DNA from: Allobosea sp. 117
GTDB lineage: Bacteria; Pseudomonadota; Alphaproteobacteria; Rhizobiales; Xanthobacteraceae
Direction of reading: 5' to 3'
Length of the DNA stretch: 64,000 bases
NCBI RefSeq assembly: GCF_000702305.1
Contig: NZ_JNLC01000017.1
Coordinates: 124,001 to 188,000 of the forward strand
Shown in pieces: positions 31,688 to 39,482 of the stretch. The position numbers and the translations under genes were made by a program. The notes beneath the pieces were generated by a model, which made no database searches, was not told the DNA's origin, and saw only the letters and a list, made by a program, of their open reading frames with translations. Every line of letters begins with the position of its first letter. The first letter of the stretch is position 1.

Positions 31688-33007
31688 TCAGGCGGCCCGC
31701 TCGCCCTTCTTCATCGCCCGCCGATCCTGCGCCGCGTAGACGGCGAAGGCCAGCGGGATGAACCACGGATAGCCGTTATAGAGCGGGATGGCCGGCGGCG
31801 GTTCGAACTCGAAGGCGGAAGGCGGTTCGCTGGCGTCGCCGAGCAGCTTCAGCGCGGCCTTCCTCGCCGTCCAGCGCGCCCACACCACGCCCGATCCGCA
31901 GAAGCCGGTGGCGTAGTGGATGCCGCCATGTACGAAGATGCGCGGGATCATGTGCCGGTGCATTGCCACATGGCCGAACCAGCTATGCGAAAGGCCTATG
32001 CCGGCGAGCTCGGGGAAGATGCGTTCGAGCTCGGCGCGCAGATGGTCGGTGGGCTCGTGCGGGTCGCCGGTGGTGGTGCCGTCGCGCCCGCCGAACAGAA
32101 TGCGCCGCCCGTCCGGCGAAGGGCGGTAGTAGTAGCTGAGCTTGCGGCTGTCGACATGCATCATCCGCTTCGGCATCGCACGCGCCATCTGCTCGGGCGT
32201 CAGCTCCTCGGTGACGATGATGCGGCTGCGGACCGGCACGATGCGGCGCCGCAACCAGGGATCGGCTCCGTCGGCATAGCCGTTGGTGCAGACCAGGAGG
32301 TCGCGCGCCTGCAGGGTTCCGCGCGATGTCGACAGGGTGAAGCCATGCGCGGCCCGCTCGACTTTTTCCACCGTCGTGAGCTCGTGGACGCCGGCGCCGG
32401 CGGCGAGCACACGCTCCAGCAGTCCGTTCAGGAACTTGGCCGGATGCAGCCCGCCAATGTCGAAGCGCACGCTGCCGCCGCGATAGAAATCGGTGCCGAT
32501 ATAGGTGTGCTGCTCCGAGCGCGGCACCATCACGCTATCGACGCCGAGGAGGCGCCGGCGCTCCTCCGCCTCACGGGCGAGCGCCTCATAGTCGGCGGCG
32601 TTGAGCGCCCCCTTGAATAGGCCGGAGAGGTGGAAGTCGCAGGCGATCTTCTCCTCGTCGAGGAAGCGGTAGAGGTCCTCGCGCGCCGTCTTGCCCTCCT
32701 TCACGATCGCGACAGCGCGGGCCTCGCCGAAATTGCGCCCGAGCTCGGCAAGGCTCGGGCGGATCGAGCCGCTGGTCATGCCGCCATTGCGGGTCGAGGC
32801 GCCCTCCCCCATGCGCTGGCGGTCGAACAGCGCCACGGAGCGCCCTGCCCGCGCAAGGGTGAGCGCCGCGCTCAGGCCCGCATAGCCGCCGCCGATGACC
32901 GCGACATCCACGTTGCGCGGCAGGTCCGTGCCCGGCACGCGGGGAAGCGGCGCCTCGTCCCACCAATAGGGCTGGGCCGCGAGCGACGACGAGGCGGGTG
33001 CCGGCAT
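31688..33007 (-). CDS. FAD-dependent amine oxidoreductase (PuuB/DAO family)
   Basis: A 439-residue flavoenzyme of the DAO superfamily resembling gamma-glutamylputrescine oxidases. The FAD-binding motif VAVIGGGYAGLSAALTLARAG lies at about residues 33-53 after a short N-terminus with the PYWWDEAP motif typical of this group; ASTRNGGMTSG follows. The C-terminal part has GFCGSGVVWARWTARKAALKLLG, closing the FAD site. The start at 33007 has AAAGGA just upstream. It is divergent from a choline/betaine binding protein and next to carnitine genes, so an oxidation of a methylated amine or betaine-related product is an inference; polyamine-derivative oxidation remains possible. Confidence 0.8.
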   Translation of the reverse strand: MPAPASSSLAAQPYWWDEAPLPRVPGTDLPRNVDVAVIGGGYAGLSAALTLARAGRSVALFDRQRMGEGASTRNGGMTSGSIRPSLAELGRNFGEARAVAIVKEGKTAREDLYRFLDEEKIACDFHLSGLFKGALNAADYEALAREAEERRRLLGVDSVMVPRSEQHTYIGTDFYRGGSVRFDIGGLHPAKFLNGLLERVLAAGAGVHELTTVEKVERAAHGFTLSTSRGTLQARDLLVCTNGYADGADPWLRRRIVPVRSRIIVTEELTPEQMARAMPKRMMHVDSRKLSYYYRPSPDGRRILFGGRDGTTTGDPHEPTDHLRAELERIFPELAGIGLSHSWFGHVAMHRHMIPRIFVHGGIHYATGFCGSGVVWARWTARKAALKLLGDASEPPSAFEFEPPPAIPLYNGYPWFIPLAFAVYAAQDRRAMKKGERAA

Positions 33008-33355
33008 TTCATGTCCTTTGACGGGAGAAGCGGCTCGCCATACCGCGATATGGCCGGATGCGCGGCCGAGTCGCCCTTCGTTGAAGGTCAGCACGATGGC
33101 GGCGGATGCTGTCGCGCACAATGGGCGTCAGGCAACGACCGTGTCCCTCTTGTCATGAGTGGCGCGGCGGCTGTTGCGGCTTCGGATAAGCGGCCTCCTG
33201 TTTTCCCGCGACAGGGGTGCGGAACCGGGGTCAAGCAACCTTGCGTAGTCGGTCATGACGGCTTCGGAATATGTCAAGCAGCGTGCAGCCCGGGGCGTAG
33301 GCTTCCTCTGCGGTGCCGATATCAGCGGCATGATCGCCAACATGAGGGAACAGCA
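33008..33355. promoter_or_regulatory. Divergent regulatory region, oxidase and choX-like gene
   Basis: A 348-base region between two divergent starts with no supportable gene. It contains a perfect 6-bp inverted repeat with a 6-base spacer (GCCATA, CCGCGA, TATGGC; 33037-33054), 30 bases upstream of the oxidase start, which could be a dimer operator. No clear -35/-10 pair could be fixed. Confidence 0.35.
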
Positions 33356-34300
33356 ATGATTTCACGCAGTCTCGTTGCCTGCCTCACCTTGTCCGCAACG
33401 CTCGTGGCATCCCCTGCCTTCGCCGGCGATCCGGCGTCCTGTGCCAAGCCGCGCTTCTCGGACGTGGGATGGACCGACATCACCGCCACCACGGCGATTG
33501 CGAGCCAGATACTGGGCAGCCTCGGCTACAAGCCGGACGTCGCCATGCTGTCTGTCGCCATCACCTTCAAGACGCTGGAGAACGGCGACCGCGACATCTT
33601 CCTCGGCAACTGGATGCCGCTTCAGGAGCCGACGCAGGTGCCGCTCGTCAAAGCCGGCAAGATCGAGGTCGCCGCCACCAACCTCAAGGATGCGCGGGTC
33701 GGCTTCGCCACCTCCAAGGACGCCTATGCCGCCGGCCTGAAGACCTATGCCGACATCGCCAAGTTCAAGGACCAGCTCGGCGGCAAGCTCTACGGCATCG
33801 AGGCCGGATCGAGCGCCAACAGCACCATCTCCAAGATGATCGCCGAAAACACCTTCGGCCTCGGCGGCTTCACTTTGGTGGAGTCGAGCGAGCAGGCCAT
33901 GCTGGCGCAGGTCTCGCAGCGGATTAAGCAGAAGCAGCCGATCGTCTTCTTCGGCTGGCGGCCGCATCCGATGAACATCAACGTGCCGATGGCCTATCTC
34001 GAGAAGGGCAACGACGTCTTCGGGCCCAATGACGGCGGCGCCACGGTGATCACGCTGACCCGGCCGGGCTATTCCAAGGAATGCCCGAATGTCGGCAAGC
34101 TGCTCTCCAACCTCGTGTTCGATGTCGCAATGGAGGATCGGCTGATGAGCGACATCCTCGACAAGGGCATGCAGCCCGAGGCGGCGGTGAAGGCGTGGAT
34201 GAAGGAGAACCCGGCCGCTCTCGACCGCTGGCTCGATGGGGTGACGACCTTCGACGGCAAGCCCGCCGCGGCGGCGGTGAAGAGCGGTCTCGGCCTATAG
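33356..34300 (+). CDS. Choline/glycine betaine-type ABC substrate-binding protein (ChoX-like)
   Basis: A 314-residue periplasmic binding protein of the OpuAC/ProX superfamily. The signal peptide spans about residues 1-22 (LVACLTLSATLVASPAFAG). The mature part begins CAKPRFSDVGWTDITATTAIAS and has the NGDRDIFLGNWMP, EAGSSANSTISKM and FFGWRPHPMN segments with the aromatic residues expected of a quaternary-amine cage; the family includes choline-specific ChoX. The start at 33356 has GAGGGA upstream. No permease or ATPase gene is nearby, so it either uses a distant ABC transporter or is split off from one. Given the downstream genes, carnitine or betaine are also possible ligands. Its TAG stop shares CTATAG with the stop of the convergent regulator. 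Confidence 0.88.
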   Translation: MISRSLVACLTLSATLVASPAFAGDPASCAKPRFSDVGWTDITATTAIASQILGSLGYKPDVAMLSVAITFKTLENGDRDIFLGNWMPLQEPTQVPLVKAGKIEVAATNLKDARVGFATSKDAYAAGLKTYADIAKFKDQLGGKLYGIEAGSSANSTISKMIAENTFGLGGFTLVESSEQAMLAQVSQRIKQKQPIVFFGWRPHPMNINVPMAYLEKGNDVFGPNDGGATVITLTRPGYSKECPNVGKLLSNLVFDVAMEDRLMSDILDKGMQPEAAVKAWMKENPAALDRWLDGVTTFDGKPAAAAVKSGLGL

Positions 34301-35260
34301 CCGGGCGCGTCGCGCCGCCGAGGGCGGCGTTCCGAACTGACGCCGGAACGCACGGGAAAGCGATGCGATGGCGGAAAAGCCGGTCCGCTCGGCGATATCC
34401 GCGATCGGCAGATTGGTATCGAGCACAAGGCGTCGCGCTGCGTTGAGCCGCAGCGCGACGTAATACGTTCCCGGAGAAACCTCGACGATCTTGTGGAACA
34501 GCATTTCGAGCCCCCGCGTCGATACCCCCACCCGCCGCGCGATCGCCTCGATCGTCAGCGGCCGGTCGATATGCGTCTCCATGAGGCGGATCGCTTCCGC
34601 GACGCGCGGCTCGTGCTGGCGGATGCGCCCCAGCGAGACGATGGGCTGGACATCGGAGCCGGTCCGCACCTCCTCATAGATGTACAGGCTGGCGACATCG
34701 AGCGCCGTCGAATAGCCGTTGCGTGCGCGGATCAGCGACAGCATGCAGTCGAGCGCCGGCGTCGCGCCGCCGGTCGTGAACACCGGCTCGTCCACCACGA
34801 AGCGGTCCGGCTGGACGTCGACGTTCGGGAAGCGCGCGGCGAAATCCTCCAGGTCTTCCCAGTGGGTGGTGGCACGGCGGCCGTCGAGCAGGCCGGCGAA
34901 CCCCATCAGCCAGGAGCCGGATTCGATGCCGCCGACGATCGTCGAGCGCTTCGCGCCGGCGCGCAGCACCCTGAGAATCTGGGGGGTCGCGAAGCTCATC
35001 GCGTCGAAGGCCGCGATCACGATCAGGGCGCCCTGCTCCTTCGCCGGATCGAAGGTGCCGTCGACCGGTATCTGCAGCCCGCAACTGGCGATCGGCATCG
35101 CGCCATCGATCGAAACCAGCCTCCAGCGATAGGCCGACCGGCCGAGCACGCGATTGGCGCCGCGCATCGGGTCGAGCGTCGCCGCCAGCGACAGCAGCGA
35201 CAGCCCCGAGAACAGCAACAGCGTCACATCCAGCGGTTCGTCGGAATGGGCAAAGATCAT
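34295..35260 (-). CDS. GlxA-family AraC-type regulator (CdhR/GbdR-like)
   Basis: A 321-residue transcription factor with an N-terminal DJ-1/PfpI-like domain (about 1-190; GGIESGSWLMGFAGLLDGRRATTHWE) and a C-terminal AraC HTH pair (about 220-315; IEAIARRVGVSTRGLEMLFHK, IADIAERTGFSAIASLSRAFRRQFG). In pseudomonads this subfamily contains GbdR and CdhR, which activate betaine and carnitine genes. Its position opposite the dehydrocarnitine cleavage gene, 92 bases away, supports the carnitine role. The start at 35260 gives the usual family length; an in-frame ATG at 35323 lies in the operator-like region and is less likely. Confidence 0.88.
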   Translation of the reverse strand: MIFAHSDEPLDVTLLLFSGLSLLSLAATLDPMRGANRVLGRSAYRWRLVSIDGAMPIASCGLQIPVDGTFDPAKEQGALIVIAAFDAMSFATPQILRVLRAGAKRSTIVGGIESGSWLMGFAGLLDGRRATTHWEDLEDFAARFPNVDVQPDRFVVDEPVFTTGGATPALDCMLSLIRARNGYSTALDVASLYIYEEVRTGSDVQPIVSLGRIRQHEPRVAEAIRLMETHIDRPLTIEAIARRVGVSTRGLEMLFHKIVEVSPGTYYVALRLNAARRLVLDTNLPIADIAERTGFSAIASLSRAFRRQFGTPPSAARRARL

Positions 35261-35283
35261 CGCTTCGTGAAATGGAAAATTGG

Positions 35284-35311
35284 CTGCGTGATAAGTTGCG
35301 TCACAGTTGCG
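35284..35311. promoter_or_regulatory. Direct repeats, candidate operator for the carnitine regulator
   Basis: GTTGCG occurs at 35295-35300 and again at 35306-35311, 11 bp apart, and a related CTGCG lies at 35284-35288, one turn further upstream. Repeats spaced by one helical turn are typical of AraC-family sites. They sit centrally in the 92-base region between the GlxA-type regulator and the cleavage enzyme gene. Confidence 0.4.
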
Positions 35312-35352
35312 GTTTCGCGTCAAGCTCGGTGCATCAGTTCGGGAGCCAGCAC

Positions 35353-36255
35353 ATGCCCTTGTCGATGAACCGCGATGTCTTCATCACCTGCGCCGTCACC
35401 GGTGCCGGCGACACGGTCGGGCGCTCGCCGCAGGTGCCGGTGACGCCGAAGCAGATCGCCGAATCCGCCATCGATGCCGCAAAGGCGGGTGCCGCCGTGG
35501 TGCATTGCCATGTGCGCGATCCGGAGACCGGCGCAGCCTCGCGCCGACGCGATCTGTTCCGCGAGGTCACCGACCGCATCCGCTCCGCCGAGATCGACGT
35601 GGTGCTGAACCTCACCGCCGGCATGGGCGGCGACCTCGTCTTCGGCAGCGTCGAGGCGCCGTTCCCGCTGAACGAGGCCGCGACCGACATGGCGGGAGCC
35701 ACCGAGCGCGTCGCCCATGTCGCCGAGTGCCTGCCGGAGATCTGCACGCTCGATTGCGGCACGATGAACTTCAATCTCGGCGACTATGTCATGACCAACA
35801 CGCCGTCCATGCTGCGCGAGATGGCGCGGCAGATGACGGCGCTGGGCGTGCGGCCGGAGATCGAGGCGTTCGACACGGGGCATCTGTGGTTCGCCAAGCA
35901 GCTCGTCGAGGAAGGGCTGATCGAGGACCCGGTGCTGATCCAGCTCTGCATGGGCATTCCGTGGGGAGCGCCGGACGACCTCAACACCTTCATGGCGATG
36001 GTGAACAACCTGCCGTCGAGCTGGACCTTCTCCGCCTTCTCCATCGGCCGCAACGCGCTCGCCTATCCCGCGGCGGCGGTTCTCGCCGGCGGCAATGTGC
36101 GCGTCGGGCTGGAGGACAACCTCTATGTCGGCAAGGGTCAGCTCGCCACCAACGCCCAACTGGTCGAGAAGGCGGCGACGGTGGTGAGCGGCATGGGTGC
36201 CCGGATCATCGGCCCGGCCGAGGTCCGCGCGAAGCTGAAGCTCACCAAGCGCTGA
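35353..36255 (+). CDS. Dehydrocarnitine cleavage enzyme (BKACE family)
   Basis: A 300-residue TIM-barrel enzyme of the beta-keto acid cleavage (DUF849) family. These zinc enzymes react a beta-keto acid with acetyl-CoA to give acetoacetate and a new acyl-CoA; here the expected substrate is 3-dehydrocarnitine, giving betainyl-CoA. The zinc-binding HCH motif (His51, His53) lies in VVHCHVRDPETGA, and ITCAVTGAG begins the barrel. GGGAG at 35341 with a 7-base spacer supports ATG 35353. The next gene, 12 bases on, encodes the dehydrogenase that would make the substrate and the thioesterase that would use the product, which is the strongest support for this function. Confidence 0.88.
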   Translation: MPLSMNRDVFITCAVTGAGDTVGRSPQVPVTPKQIAESAIDAAKAGAAVVHCHVRDPETGAASRRRDLFREVTDRIRSAEIDVVLNLTAGMGGDLVFGSVEAPFPLNEAATDMAGATERVAHVAECLPEICTLDCGTMNFNLGDYVMTNTPSMLREMARQMTALGVRPEIEAFDTGHLWFAKQLVEEGLIEDPVLIQLCMGIPWGAPDDLNTFMAMVNNLPSSWTFSAFSIGRNALAYPAAAVLAGGNVRVGLEDNLYVGKGQLATNAQLVEKAATVVSGMGARIIGPAEVRAKLKLTKR

Positions 36256-36267
36256 GGAGCGGTGACC

Positions 36268-37776
36268 ATGACGAGCCTTGCCCCTGTCTCCCGCGCGGCC
36301 TGTGTCGGCGGCGGCGTCATTGGCGGCGGCTGGATCGCCCGCTTCCTGCTCGCCGGCATCGACGTGAAGGTGTTCGACCCGCATCCGGAAGCGACACGCA
36401 TCGTCGGCGAGGTGCTCGCTAATGCCGAGCGCGCCTATGGTCTGCTGACCAACGCGCCGCTGCCGCCGCGCGGCCGCCTCTCCTTCTGCGCGAGCCTCGC
36501 CGAGGCGGTCGCCGATGCGCAATGGGTGCAGGAGAGCGTGCCGGAGCGGCTCGACCTCAAGCGGCGCGTGCTGGGGGAGATCGACGCCGCCTGCCCGGCC
36601 GATGCGCTGATCGGCTCCTCGACCTCGGGCCTCAAGCCCTCGGACCTTCAGGCGGAGCTGACCCATCCCGGGCGGCTCTTCGTTGCCCATCCCTACAATC
36701 CGGTCTATCTGCTGCCGCTGGTCGAGATCGTCGGTGGCACGGCGACGGCGCCTGCCACCATCGAGCGGGCGAAGGCGGTGCTCGACGCCATCGGCATGAA
36801 GGGCGTCGTGATCGCCCGCGAGATCGAGGCCTTCGTCGGCGACCGGCTGCTGGAGGCGCTGTGGCGCGAGGCGCTGTGGCTGATCAAGGACGATATCTGC
36901 GACGTCGAGACGCTCGACGACGTGATCCGCTATTCCTTCGGCCTGCGCTGGGCGCAGATGGGCCTGTTCCAGACCTATCGCATCGCCGGCGGCGAGGCCG
37001 GCATGCGCCACTTCCTCGCCCAGTTCGGCCCCTGCCTGCAATGGCCGTGGACCAAGCTGACCGATGTGGTCGATCTCGACGATGCCCTCGTCGAGAAGAT
37101 CGGCGCGCAGTCGGACGCGCAGGCCGCCGGCCTGTCGATCCGCGAGCTGGAGCGCATCCGCGATGAGAACCTCGTCGGCATCGTGCAGGCGCTGAAGGCC
37201 GGTCGCGGCGGCGAGGGCTGGGGTGCGGGCAAGCTGCTCGGCGATTTCGAACGCCGGTTGCAGGCGCGGGCGGCGCCGGGCACACCGGATGTCTCGGAGC
37301 CGCTTGCGCTGGTCGAGACGCGCGTATCGCCGGCCTGGATCGACTATAACGGCCACATGACCGAGCACCGCTATCTGCAGGTGTTCGGCGACACGACTGA
37401 TGCCCTGCTTCGCCTGATCGGCGTCGACATGGCCTATGTCGAGGGCGGGCACAGCTACTACACGGTGGAGACGCATCTGCGTCACCTCGACGAGGCCAGG
37501 CTCGGTGAAGGGGTGCGGTGCACCTGCCAGATATTGGCGGCTGACGAGAAGCGCATCCACCTGTTCCACCGGCTCTTCGCCGGTTCGCCCGCCCGGGAGA
37601 TCGCCACCGCCGAACAGATGATGCTGCACGTGGACAGCAAGGCCGGGCGCGCGACCGCGGCGCCACCTTCCATTCTCGCGCGCCTCATGCCGATCGCGGC
37701 GGCGCATGGGCGACTGGAAAGCCCCTCGGCTGCCGGTCGAGCCGTCGGCCAGAAGCGTGCCGTTCTGGCTGTCTGA
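36268..37776 (+). CDS. L-carnitine dehydrogenase fused to betainyl-CoA thioesterase
   Basis: A 502-residue fusion. Residues 1-320 are a 3-hydroxyacyl-CoA dehydrogenase-type enzyme with the NAD loop GGGVIGGGW (14-22), SSTSGLKPSDL and the catalytic HPYNP (His141), matching L-carnitine 3-dehydrogenase. Residues about 345-490 are a hotdog thioesterase with WIDYNGHMTEHRY (Asp359 region). Separate genes (cdhA and cdhB) are known in Pseudomonas; fused forms are known in rhizobia. The product path is carnitine to 3-dehydrocarnitine, then after the upstream cleavage enzyme betainyl-CoA to glycine betaine plus CoA. GAGGAG 8 bases before ATG 36268 decides the start over GTG 36262. Confidence 0.9.
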   Translation: MTSLAPVSRAACVGGGVIGGGWIARFLLAGIDVKVFDPHPEATRIVGEVLANAERAYGLLTNAPLPPRGRLSFCASLAEAVADAQWVQESVPERLDLKRRVLGEIDAACPADALIGSSTSGLKPSDLQAELTHPGRLFVAHPYNPVYLLPLVEIVGGTATAPATIERAKAVLDAIGMKGVVIAREIEAFVGDRLLEALWREALWLIKDDICDVETLDDVIRYSFGLRWAQMGLFQTYRIAGGEAGMRHFLAQFGPCLQWPWTKLTDVVDLDDALVEKIGAQSDAQAAGLSIRELERIRDENLVGIVQALKAGRGGEGWGAGKLLGDFERRLQARAAPGTPDVSEPLALVETRVSPAWIDYNGHMTEHRYLQVFGDTTDALLRLIGVDMAYVEGGHSYYTVETHLRHLDEARLGEGVRCTCQILAADEKRIHLFHRLFAGSPAREIATAEQMMLHVDSKAGRATAAPPSILARLMPIAAAHGRLESPSAAGRAVGQKRAVLAV

Positions 37777-37984
37777 GGCGCGGGGAGCGCTTCAGCTTCT
37801 AGGTTTTATTGTACCGCTAAAAGGTAATTAGCTCATCTTTCAGAGGCAAGTACTTCACTTTCCTGCACTGAAATCGTGCGCAATTTTGAAATAAAAGATA
37901 CGCAAAAACACAGATATTTTATGAATTTTGACTTGACGTTGATGGATGAGTACTTTGGTTATCCAAATTTCTCGCGAGGGGACG
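37777..37984. other. AT-rich spacer with a possible promoter
   Basis: About 200 bases of AT-rich DNA after the carnitine dehydrogenase gene. TTGACG at 37933-37938 could be a -35 element with a weak -10 (GGTTAT, 37957-37962) after an 18-base spacer, just ahead of the small membrane-peptide ORF. No gene is supported; one 96-codon open frame here has no family pattern. Confidence 0.3.
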
Positions 37985-38062
37985 ATGGAAACCATCATAT
38001 TCGGCATCTTCGCCGTCCTCATACTTATCGGGGCCTATCGCATGGTCATGGCCATGCGATAG
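37985..38062 (+). CDS. 25-residue single-span membrane peptide
   Basis: The peptide METIIFGIFAVLILIGAYRM, then five more residues (VMAMR), is encoded with a good ribosome-binding site (GAGGGG, 37975-37980). It forms one hydrophobic span of about 16 residues (Ile4 to Ala17) ending in positively charged residues, the layout of small regulatory inner-membrane peptides. The last codons and stop lie inside a perfect 11-bp inverted repeat (38035-38062). It is 335 bases upstream of amiE in the same direction. No known family is recognised; it may be a real small protein or a leader peptide. Confidence 0.5.
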   Translation: METIIFGIFAVLILIGAYRMVMAMR

Positions 38063-38063
38063 G
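38034..38063 (+). promoter_or_regulatory. Hairpin over the stop of the small peptide gene
   Basis: Perfect inverted repeat: CTATCGCATGG (38035-38045), loop TCATGG, CCATGCGATAG (38052-38062), plus one more C-G pair. It contains the last codons and TAG of the 25-residue ORF. The sequence after it (GGCTTTCGCC) has only a short T run, so it could be a weak terminator or an mRNA-stability element. Confidence 0.45.
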
Positions 38064-38223
38064 GCTTTCGCCGCCTGCTTTTGGCGGAATGTGGCCTTGT
38101 TTCGTGATCGGTCCGCCCGCCGCGCACTTGATGCGGTGCGGGAAAGATGATTACCTTTCAGCATAGACGCTTGGACATCATCGTCGGCAGCGTCATTTCG
38201 GGCTGACAGAACTGTCGGTCCGC

Positions 38224-38281
38224 GCAGGTGACAGCACCGCCCTGCTCCGAGCGAGCACGGGCGGCTTGTAGTTTCACCTGC
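38224..38281 (+). promoter_or_regulatory. amiE leader with terminator-like hairpin
   Basis: Inside the leader a strong hairpin pairs CCGCCC-TGCTC (38237-38247) with GAGCA-C-GGGCGG (38253-38264), one bulged C and a 5-base loop, followed by the U-rich tail CTTGTAGTTT. An outer 7-bp stem GCAGGTG (38224-38230) with CACCTGC (38275-38281) encloses it. In Pseudomonas, AmiR controls amiE by antitermination at such a leader terminator, and amiR is in this cluster, so this is a natural candidate site. A further 7-bp hairpin (38343-38359) lies close to the start. Confidence 0.5.
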
Positions 38282-38397
38282 CCCAACCACCCCAACATCA
38301 TCCTCATTGTTGCGCCGCAGCGGGCTTCCGTCTGGGCCATGGCGTGGTCGTCGACCACGTCGCAGTGGCGCGCGATCAACGATACGGGAGCACGAAG

Positions 38398-39435
38398 ATG
38401 CTGCATGGCGATATTTCATCCAGCAAGGACACCGTCGGCGTCGCGGTGGTGAACTACAAGATGCCGCGCCTGCATACGAAGGCCGAGGTGCTGGCCAATG
38501 CCCGCAAGATCGCCGACATGATCGTCGGCATGAAAATCGGCCTGCCGGGCATGGATCTGGTCATCTTCCCGGAATATTCGACCCACGGAATCATGTATGA
38601 TTCCAAGGAGATGTATGAAACCGCCTCGACCGTGCCGGGCGACGAGACGGAAATCTTCGCGGAAGCGTGCCGCAAGGCCAAGGTCTGGGGCGTGTTCTCG
38701 CTGACCGGCGAGCAGCACGAGGAGCACCCGAACAAGGCGCCCTACAACACGCTCATCCTGATGAACGACAAGGGCGAGATCGTCCAGAAGTACCGCAAGA
38801 TCATGCCGTGGGTTCCGATCGAGGGCTGGTATCCCGGCAACTGCACCTATGTCTCCGACGGTCCGAAGGGGCTGAAGGTCTCGCTGATCATCTGCGACGA
38901 CGGCAACTATCCGGAAATCTGGCGCGACTGCGCGATGAAGGGCGCCGAGCTGATCGTGCGCTGCCAGGGCTACATGTATCCGGCCAAGGACCAGCAGGTG
39001 GTGATGGCCAAGGCGATGGCCTGGGCGAATAACGTCTATGTGGCGGTGGCGAATGCGGCCGGCTTCGACGGGGTCTATTCCTATTTCGGCCATTCGGCGA
39101 TCGTCGGCTTCGACGGCCGCACGCTCGGCGAGTGCGGCGAGGAGGAATACGGCATCCAGTACGCCCAGCTCTCCACCTCGCTGATCCGCGATGCGCGGCG
39201 CAACGGACAGTCGCAGAACCATCTCTTCAAGCTGGTTCATCGCGGCTACACCGGGATGATCAATTCCGGCGAGAGCGAGAAGGGCGAGGCCGCCTGCCCC
39301 TACGACTTCTACAAGAAGTGGATCGCCGATCCCGAAGGCACGCGCGAGATGGTCGAGGCCTTCACGCGGCCGACGGTCGGCACCGACGAGTGCCCGATCG
39401 AGGGCATCCCGAACAAGGCGGCGACGCACCGCTGA
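38398..39435 (+). CDS. amiE: Aliphatic amidase
   Basis: A 345-residue nitrilase-superfamily enzyme that hydrolyses short aliphatic amides such as acetamide to the acid and ammonia in the cytoplasm. The N-terminus (MLHGDISSS, then [15 protein letters not shown]) and length match AmiE rather than formamidase AmiF. The catalytic triad falls on the canonical positions: Glu59 (FPEYS), Lys134 (YRKIMPW) and Cys166 (IICDDGN). GGGAG about 9 bases upstream supports the start. Regulators amiC and amiR are on the opposite strand 3.4 kb away, with cbbQ/cbbO-like genes between. Induction by amides through AmiC/AmiR is the expected control. Confidence 0.95.
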   Translation: MLHGDISSSKDTVGVAVVNYKMPRLHTKAEVLANARKIADMIVGMKIGLPGMDLVIFPEYSTHGIMYDSKEMYETASTVPGDETEIFAEACRKAKVWGVFSLTGEQHEEHPNKAPYNTLILMNDKGEIVQKYRKIMPWVPIEGWYPGNCTYVSDGPKGLKVSLIICDDGNYPEIWRDCAMKGAELIVRCQGYMYPAKDQQVVMAKAMAWANNVYVAVANAAGFDGVYSYFGHSAIVGFDGRTLGECGEEEYGIQYAQLSTSLIRDARRNGQSQNHLFKLVHRGYTGMINSGESEKGEAACPYDFYKKWIADPEGTREMVEAFTRPTVGTDECPIEGIPNKAATHR

Positions 39436-39443
39436 CCTCTGCA

Positions 39444-39468
39444 CCGGGCGGCGTTCCGCGCCGCCCGG
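39444..39468. terminator. Bidirectional terminator between amiE and cbbO-like gene
   Basis: A perfect 10-bp GC stem (CCGGGCGGCG, loop TTCCG, CGCCGCCCGG) lies in the 47-base gap between the convergent stops of amiE and the VWA gene. No strong T run follows on either strand, but the position between convergent genes fits termination. Confidence 0.5.
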
Positions 39469-39482
39469 CCCTCCACGTCCTG

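Noticed and set aside
37876-38166. A 96-codon open frame upstream of amiE
   Set aside because: No family pattern, His-rich low-complexity middle, in a different frame from the better supported 25-residue ORF; no good ribosome-binding site.
38398-39435. Formamidase (AmiF) identity
   Set aside because: The N-terminus (LHGDISSS...[11 protein letters not shown]), length and triad positions 59/134/166 match AmiE, and amiC/amiR are adjacent.
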